DNA of 64,000 bases from Bimuria novae-zelandiae CBS 107.79 (Eukaryota > Ascomycota > Dothideomycetes > Pleosporales > Didymosphaeriaceae), in the NCBI GenBank assembly GCA_010015655.1, contig ML976674.1:431066-495065 (forward strand). Reading direction: 5' to 3'. Of this stretch, positions 59,601 through 64,000 are shown in pieces. Position 1 is the first letter of the stretch; each line of letters begins with the position of its first letter. Under the pieces are notes generated by a model that searched no databases, was not told the origin of the DNA, and saw only the letters and a program-made list of their open reading frames with translations. The position numbers and the translations under genes are program-made.

Positions 59601-59944
59601 TATAGCGGAGCTCTAGGCCCAGCATCAAGCTTGATGCCATCTACTACCTGCTCCAGGTGTTCAATCGCGCGTTGCCCTATGTGAGCTAGCATCTGATGCG
59701 CTTCTGCAGGTGTAACTTGTAGAGGCTTCCGCTCTACACTGCTTGGCTTGGTTGACTTTGATTGAATTGCGAATGTGTACAACTCCGATGCGTTCGGACG
59801 TGATGCCTTGTTAGAGTCCATAACCCAATGGCCACCCTGCTTATCAAGTGTGCAGAATATGTCTATTGGAGCGCTCCTCAGATAGAGACAGCTTCGTCCT
59901 GAGTCGAACTTAATACCAACTGATTGACAGCGTGATAGTGACAC
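56645..59944 (-). pseudogene. Copia pol: integrase, reverse transcriptase, RNase H, interrupted by stops
   Basis: From right to left the minus strand shows a pre-integrase region (A-H-Q-M-L-A-H-I-G-Q-R, then after a stop E-C-E-D-C, 59944-59570). The integrase C-terminus follows (Y-M-L-N-R-L-L, G-Y-E-G-T-N-I-F-R-I-W, 59140-58697). Reverse transcriptase (58336-57194) has W-V-F-T-Y-K-F, A-R-L-V-V-R-G-D-L, A-L-Y-G-L-K-D and the catalytic F-Y-Y-V-D-D-I-V. RNase H (57097-56645) has S-T-T-E-A-E-L-F-A-L-S, Y-C-D-N-Q-Q-T and H-I-K-V-H. The integrase core between 59590 and 59140 is badly broken. Stops separate the blocks, including TAG near 59602, TAA near 58696 and TAA near 57194. No complete Pol can be made. 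Confidence 0.85.
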
Positions 59945-59977
59945 TACTGATGTGAAGAACGTGGGGATAAGTGCTAC

Positions 59978-61399
59978 TTATGTGATAGTCACTCGTCGTT
60001 CGCCGGTTGGAGTATCAACAAATAACTTGACGTTTCCCCACTCATGTATCTGCAGGGCCTGTGTGCCCGCTAGCAGGATATCATCTGAGTGCCCGTCTCT
60101 AATCTTCTCCCAAGTCTTTGGCCGATGATTCGTGACATGAAGATTGGAGCCAGGATCAAGAATCCACTTGTTGATCAATGGCGGTGGAGGCTGTTGAGCA
60201 GCAGCTGTACTAAGTGGAGTGATAACCTGAGCTGCATTCTGGCTGCCTTGCCATTGCATAACTGCTCCCGTTGAGTTTTGCGCGTTTGATAGAGGATGTC
60301 CAGTGTCCAGTGAGAAATCATTCTTGTTGGCAGAATTCTTGTTGGCAGTAGCTGCTTTTTCGCTAGCTTTCTTCTCAGCTATAAACAGAGCTGCGCTTAG
60401 AGGGTTGCCTTTGCCCAATTTCCTCACTTTGTCAAACTCGGCTGAAACAGCTGGGTCGGACTTCCATCCAGTAGGTCGGAGAGAAGGCACCACATAGCAG
60501 CACTGCTTGAACAGGTGCTGTTCTCCGCAGATGCAAGTAACTGTTCGCTTCTGGGTGTTGGTGTTTGGACTAGACTGTCCTAAAACCGCGTACGTTCCAA
60601 GTGCTGACGCTACAGGGTTCATAGTGCGTCGAAAGCGTCGATAGTTCTCTACCAGTGCAACAGGATCCATGTATGTAGTTCCATTCATCTCAGCTCGCGT
60701 AATCTCCTGGATTTCGTGCGTAACAAAGGACTCGTCGATTCCCCTAATTGCTCGGAGAAAGTCCTGCTGTGCGCGATAGTCCTGGACCTCAGGTAGTTTT
60801 AGTTTGATTATATCGCGAAGGATAGTAATATAGCTCTTATACCAAGCATCCATCTTCTGTCGTTGCGGAACCTTCTTGATCTTGTCGTACTGCTTAAGCA
60901 ACTTATACTTGCGCTCTGCTACTAACATGCAGAATATCTTCTTAAGTTGTGTGAGTTGTTTATGTGGTGTTTTAGCATCCTTAATAACTGGGATATGCCT
61001 GCTGGCGATTGTCCTTGCAATCTCCCGTGTTAAGTTGTTAAAAGCGTTCTCCTTCTTCTGCCAGGCTGCCAGCTTTGTTGCGTAGAATCCATGCCAGAAG
61101 GTGTAGTCCTCTCGTTCAGGTCTTGTGAGTTCGTCGGGTTTAATATCATCGTCGCCCTGGACAATGCTTGAATTCTCGTCGGGTGAGACCTTTTTAAATG
61201 AGCGTAGTAGCCGCTCCTTAGGTTTTTCACTGTAGATCTTCTTAACAGTATCTACTGCCAAATCTGGGTTACAATAATCCCAGATCTTGTATGCCTCAGC
61301 GGTCCTCTTTCGTAGAAAGATCCACTTCGACCAATCGCTTGGCTTGTCAAGGATAATTGTTTCCTTAACGATTAGCTCGTCCTCCTTGTTGCTCATCAT
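59978..61399 (-). CDS. Copia Gag and protease region (473 codons, open)
   Basis: An open frame begins M-M-S-N-K-E-D-E-L. It contains W-I-F-L-R-K near the start, then helical capsid-like sequence. A zinc-knuckle-like C-I-C-G-E-Q-H-L-F-K-Q-C (60505-60540) follows, then a protease active-site region I-L-D-P-G-S-N-L-H-V-T-N (60133-60170). That site has Pro instead of the usual Ser of D-S-G, a variant I would not call a defect without comparison. The frame ends at TAA (59978). The same frame continues immediately beyond the stop into protease-like sequence, so the stop is an interruption of Gag-Pol rather than a natural end. Confidence 0.75.
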   Translation of the reverse strand: MMSNKEDELIVKETIILDKPSDWSKWIFLRKRTAEAYKIWDYCNPDLAVDTVKKIYSEKPKERLLRSFKKVSPDENSSIVQGDDDIKPDELTRPEREDYTFWHGFYATKLAAWQKKENAFNNLTREIARTIASRHIPVIKDAKTPHKQLTQLKKIFCMLVAERKYKLLKQYDKIKKVPQRQKMDAWYKSYITILRDIIKLKLPEVQDYRAQQDFLRAIRGIDESFVTHEIQEITRAEMNGTTYMDPVALVENYRRFRRTMNPVASALGTYAVLGQSSPNTNTQKRTVTCICGEQHLFKQCCYVVPSLRPTGWKSDPAVSAEFDKVRKLGKGNPLSAALFIAEKKASEKAATANKNSANKNDFSLDTGHPLSNAQNSTGAVMQWQGSQNAAQVITPLSTAAAQQPPPPLINKWILDPGSNLHVTNHRPKTWEKIRDGHSDDILLAGTQALQIHEWGNVKLFVDTPTGERRVTIT

Positions 61400-61511
61400 G
61401 GCAAACTAGAGCTCGTCGAGATAATCTCCGTCGTGGAAAGCGTATGCGTAGTAAGTAGGTAGAGTGATAATGTGAACTGCAGTCGGATTAAGCGTAGGCC
61501 AGGCTCATAAC

Positions 61512-61663
61512 TGTCAGTGATTAGTAGGGTAGCAAGTAGGAATGAGAGACTGAGTTGATTGTAACAAGCTGAACAGTGGAACTGCTTAAGTAGCAGAATC
61601 GTGATCAGCAACTAGTCTACATCAGGTTGGTGATATCATGTGATATCATATTCCACTCTAACA
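61512..61663 (-). repeat. 5' LTR of the young Copia element
   Basis: 152 bp, 150 identical to the copy at 56394-56545. The Gag start lies about 110 bp inside it. Confidence 0.92.
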
Positions 61664-62053
61664 TATTGCTATAAAGTTGGTATGTTATGCAAAGTTTATG
61701 CGCGATTTTATCTGTGGCTTAATGGCCTGTTGTGGCTTCAGGTTGTGTGTTTGTGGCTCTTCGATCACTTGAGCACAAGAGCCGCGTGGGGGCGAGAAAA
61801 AGTTGCATAGATTGATTTGGAGCTGCAGAGGGCCATCACAGACGATGCAATGACCGCAAGAGCCCCTTGATGGCTAGGTATCGAGACGCTGTACCATTGT
61901 ACATGACGTCTATGCGATCCCGCGCATCTCGTGAGATTTTAGAGAGAAGGAAGAAAAAGGAAATTCGTGGATCGTGATTCGTGGAGCGAGAACACATCGG
62001 ACTATTTGAAAATCAGTAATGGACGATAGCCATTATGCAGATGTGGACGTACC
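61664..62053. other. Intergenic, nothing recognised
   Basis: Starts with the right TATTG target duplicate (61664-61668). It is the 3' flank of the zinc-finger gene. Confidence 0.4.
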
Positions 62054-62713
62054 TCAATGGTAAACCTTGTTGTGCTTTTTGAGGGCGTCAGGTCGCGTGA
62101 AGGTCTTCCCGCAACGCTTGCATTCCAGTTTCTCCCTATGACTGTTATGTGTGGCTTTGCAGTGGTGCTTCAAATGGCGGGAAATGTTTCCTTGACCAGA
62201 TAGCGCTGTGAATGGCTTGCCACACTTGTGGCAATCATAAGTCTCTCCTGATGGAACTTTGCCTGGGTCGGTTTCCGAGCGCCGGGGAACTGCGACAGGA
62301 TTGGTGTTTACCTTGAGTGGCTCAGTGTTCCGACGGTGTGGAGCATGCTGGGATGGAAAGACTGGTGTATATCCTGTAGCAGGAGGGATACGCGTGATAG
62401 GGGGATATCGCAGATTCGGGTCGACATAAACAGGCTCGGGGTAGAATGAACCCCAAGGTGTGCCCACGATCGTATCGCCCATCTTGTACAGACTGAAACC
62501 ATGACTAGAGTCATTGCTATAAGTATTATCGCTTGTGTAGAAGCCCACTGGGTCTTGTAACATCGGTCTGTTGACGAAGGTAGGCGCCATAATTTCGGTT
62601 TGTCCTGGGGCAGCGAAGCCGGGCACACTCGAGCGTGGTACATGAGCAATGGAATCATAGTCTAGAGTTCGAGGTCGCTCATAGTGCATGGCGTCGTTCA
62701 CGTATCCAGTCAT
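62054..62713 (-). CDS. C2H2 zinc-finger protein, single exon
   Basis: From ATG 62713, 219 aa. An in-frame ATG at 62998 would add 95 residues of uncharacteristic sequence and is less likely. The N-terminal two-thirds is Pro/Tyr/Thr-rich and unstructured, as in activation regions. Two zinc fingers end the protein: Y-D-C-H-K-C-G-K-P-F-T, with a long loop before H-L-K-H-H, and L-E-C-K-R-C-G-K-T-F-T-R-P-D-A-L-K-K-H-N-K-V-Y-H, which closes exactly at the C-terminus. A DNA-binding transcription factor is likely. The regulated genes cannot be told from sequence. It lies about 400 bp from the young Copia insertion, downstream of the gene. Confidence 0.8.
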   Translation of the reverse strand: MTGYVNDAMHYERPRTLDYDSIAHVPRSSVPGFAAPGQTEIMAPTFVNRPMLQDPVGFYTSDNTYSNDSSHGFSLYKMGDTIVGTPWGSFYPEPVYVDPNLRYPPITRIPPATGYTPVFPSQHAPHRRNTEPLKVNTNPVAVPRRSETDPGKVPSGETYDCHKCGKPFTALSGQGNISRHLKHHCKATHNSHREKLECKRCGKTFTRPDALKKHNKVYH

Positions 62714-64000
62714 TTTCACTTGCTGTCTAGAGATGAAATGAGAGCTGTTGAAGGCTGTTGTGTCTGGGAGGGACGGTAGACAGCGTCGGTTTCTCTTTGG
62801 AGGATGTAATTGGTGTACGAAACCGATTCCCGATGCAGGAGGCCAGGATACAGGTGTCAGGGGCTCTGTATAACTCCTGTTGGTGACTTTCCGTTGCCGT
62901 CGTGCGTCTGTCAACTGGCGAGGATGGGACGATCTAAGCAATATGGGCCGAGAGACAATCAGCGCCTGAGAATAAGTACCACAGGAGAAGGAAGACATGA
63001 TGAGTGCAATTCAGCTGAGCTGTCTTCCACCGGATGGAAGTTTGCCAGGTGGAAGAGGGTTATACCTTCGGAAACTCGCATTTGTCGCGTTTGCTGCGCA
63101 GAAGGGCATCACCTCCATCGTCCATCTGTGCCAATATTGGGAGGATGCATATGCGCGTGAAATATGAGTTGGGCATAGGCGATTTGCTCGTTGTCGTCAA
63201 ATCATCTGCTCATAGATCAGGGGTGGGCGGCGTCCAGGGATGGTCGATGCGCTAGCATGCAGCGTCATAAAGTGTGCAGGGCAAGGTGGAAGACCATGAA
63301 ATAGAGCCCTGGTCGAGCGTTCAGGTCTCGAATAACGGATGGGGGCATTGGATCGGATTGCCGGTTGTCAAGTCTCGTGATTCACCAATGGCGAAAGGGC
63401 AACGTTCCGAGGGTAACATGGTGTTGCCAGAGTAGACAACTGATACCAAATAGTACGGAAATACTGATTGAACCTTTGCAGTGACGTTGATTGCGAATCA
63501 AGGTCGACGTCAGGGCCATTGTCAACCACCAATGGGCAGGGATGTCCTCGTCCTTCCATCTTCCTCCCATCTTCCATCCTGTTGCTACCCCTCATTGTTC
63601 TATTCCATGAGCGAGTTAGCTGCACTGTGGCTCTCCGTTGGCCCACTACTGAGGGCATGCCAAGGACGCTTTGGTGGGAGGCATCAAGCCCTGGGCCATG
63701 TACCTACTGTCTTCTGGTATGCTAGGGCGGTGAACGTGTGTGCGCGTTGAGTGCGGAAATGGGATGCATTGACCACCAGATAGCAGCGACTATCTTATTC
63801 CGGTAGCGTTGCCGTAGCTAAGTGTCTCATATGGTGGCCCGAATGGGGGAGACTCGGTGGGCGTAGCGACAAATCGTTGGTCCAAGCGCCTAGGATAATT
63901 AGCCCATGGCGTGAAACATTACGCATTACGACGCTTACACGGCGTTGAGTGCTCAAGTATGATACAGTTGGCTCGCTCATTAGTGCAAGAGAACGAGTGC
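62714..64000. other. Intergenic, nothing recognised
   Basis: Contains the upstream region of the zinc-finger gene. Short ORFs on both strands (63034-63750) have no recognised motif. Confidence 0.4.

Larger units (their letters stand above)
56394..61663 (-). mobile_element. Young Ty1/Copia retrotransposon with target duplication
   Basis: Two 152-bp LTRs (56394-56545 and 61512-61663) differ at only two positions, both transitions. TATTG is duplicated at 56389-56393 and 61664-61668. In the minus sense the LTR reads TGTTAG...CTGACA, and a purine tract GTGGGAGGTG precedes the 3' LTR (just right of 56545). Gag, protease, integrase, RT and RNase H occur in Copia order. GC is normal and RIP bias is absent or slight, so the insertion is recent compared with the elements at 5-32 kb. 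Confidence 0.93.

Noticed and set aside
1..64000. CRISPR array, prokaryotic operons or telomere repeats
   Set aside because: The genome is fungal; the regular repeats seen are LTRs, coding repeats, a microsatellite and local tandem duplications, and no TTAGGG arrays occur.

Overview
The window looks like part of a filamentous ascomycete (Pezizomycotina) genome, most plausibly Dothideomycetes. Evidence for this: genes with several short introns of about 50-100 nt (GT...CTRAC...AG), fungal families (AA9 LPMO, GMC oxidoreductase, UstYa/DUF3328, DUF6604-like, Ale1 MBOAT, CWC27), and a sharply two-part composition. Gene-bearing blocks of ordinary GC alternate with AT-rich blocks in which CA/TG dinucleotides are largely replaced by TA, the mark of repeat-induced point mutation (RIP). 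The class assignment is inference; the RIP-like pattern is visible directly.

Layout. 1-4.2 kb: degenerate DNA ending in a broken gene with a tandem repeat, SUMO-interaction-like motifs and a chromodomain. 4.2-12.1 kb: a RIP-damaged hAT transposase gene split by a 6.2-kb LTR retrotransposon (253-bp LTRs, ATAAG target duplication). 12.1-12.6 kb: the 3' end of a LINE. 13.2-19.8 kb: sparse genes and decaying genes (a two-exon DUF6604-like gene, an F-box gene with one in-frame TGA, a truncated DUF7587-like gene, and a nucleoside 2-deoxyribosyltransferase-like gene killed by five in-frame stops). 20.9-35.4 kb: a nested nest of RIP-damaged elements (a Copia element interrupted by a second Copia element and by a 1.9-kb non-autonomous LTR element), then a RecQ-type helicase relic. 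36.7-53.8 kb: the gene-rich block. 56.4-61.7 kb: a young Copia insertion (152-bp LTRs, TATTG duplication) with broken ORFs. 62.1-62.7 kb: a C2H2 zinc-finger gene.

Gene-rich block: GMC oxidoreductase, a small SANT/Myb-like protein, a UstYa-family (DUF3328) membrane oxidase, a secreted Kex2-processed repeat protein, an AA9 LPMO, the lysophospholipid acyltransferase Ale1, spliceosomal cyclophilin CWC27 and an unusual membrane F-box protein. I rebuilt the exon structures by hand; for all of these genes the reading frame closes exactly.

Most interesting point: the UstYa-family gene (42064-43212, minus) and the secreted repeat protein with Lys-Arg sites (44221-44944, plus) are divergent neighbours separated by a 1-kb intergenic region that carries a tandemly duplicated module. 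A signal peptide, repeats bounded by KR sites and an adjacent DUF3328 oxidase are the hallmarks of dikaritin-type fungal RiPP loci. The repeats here are hydrophobic and lack tyrosine, so this would be either an atypical RiPP or a different class of Kex2-processed secreted peptide.
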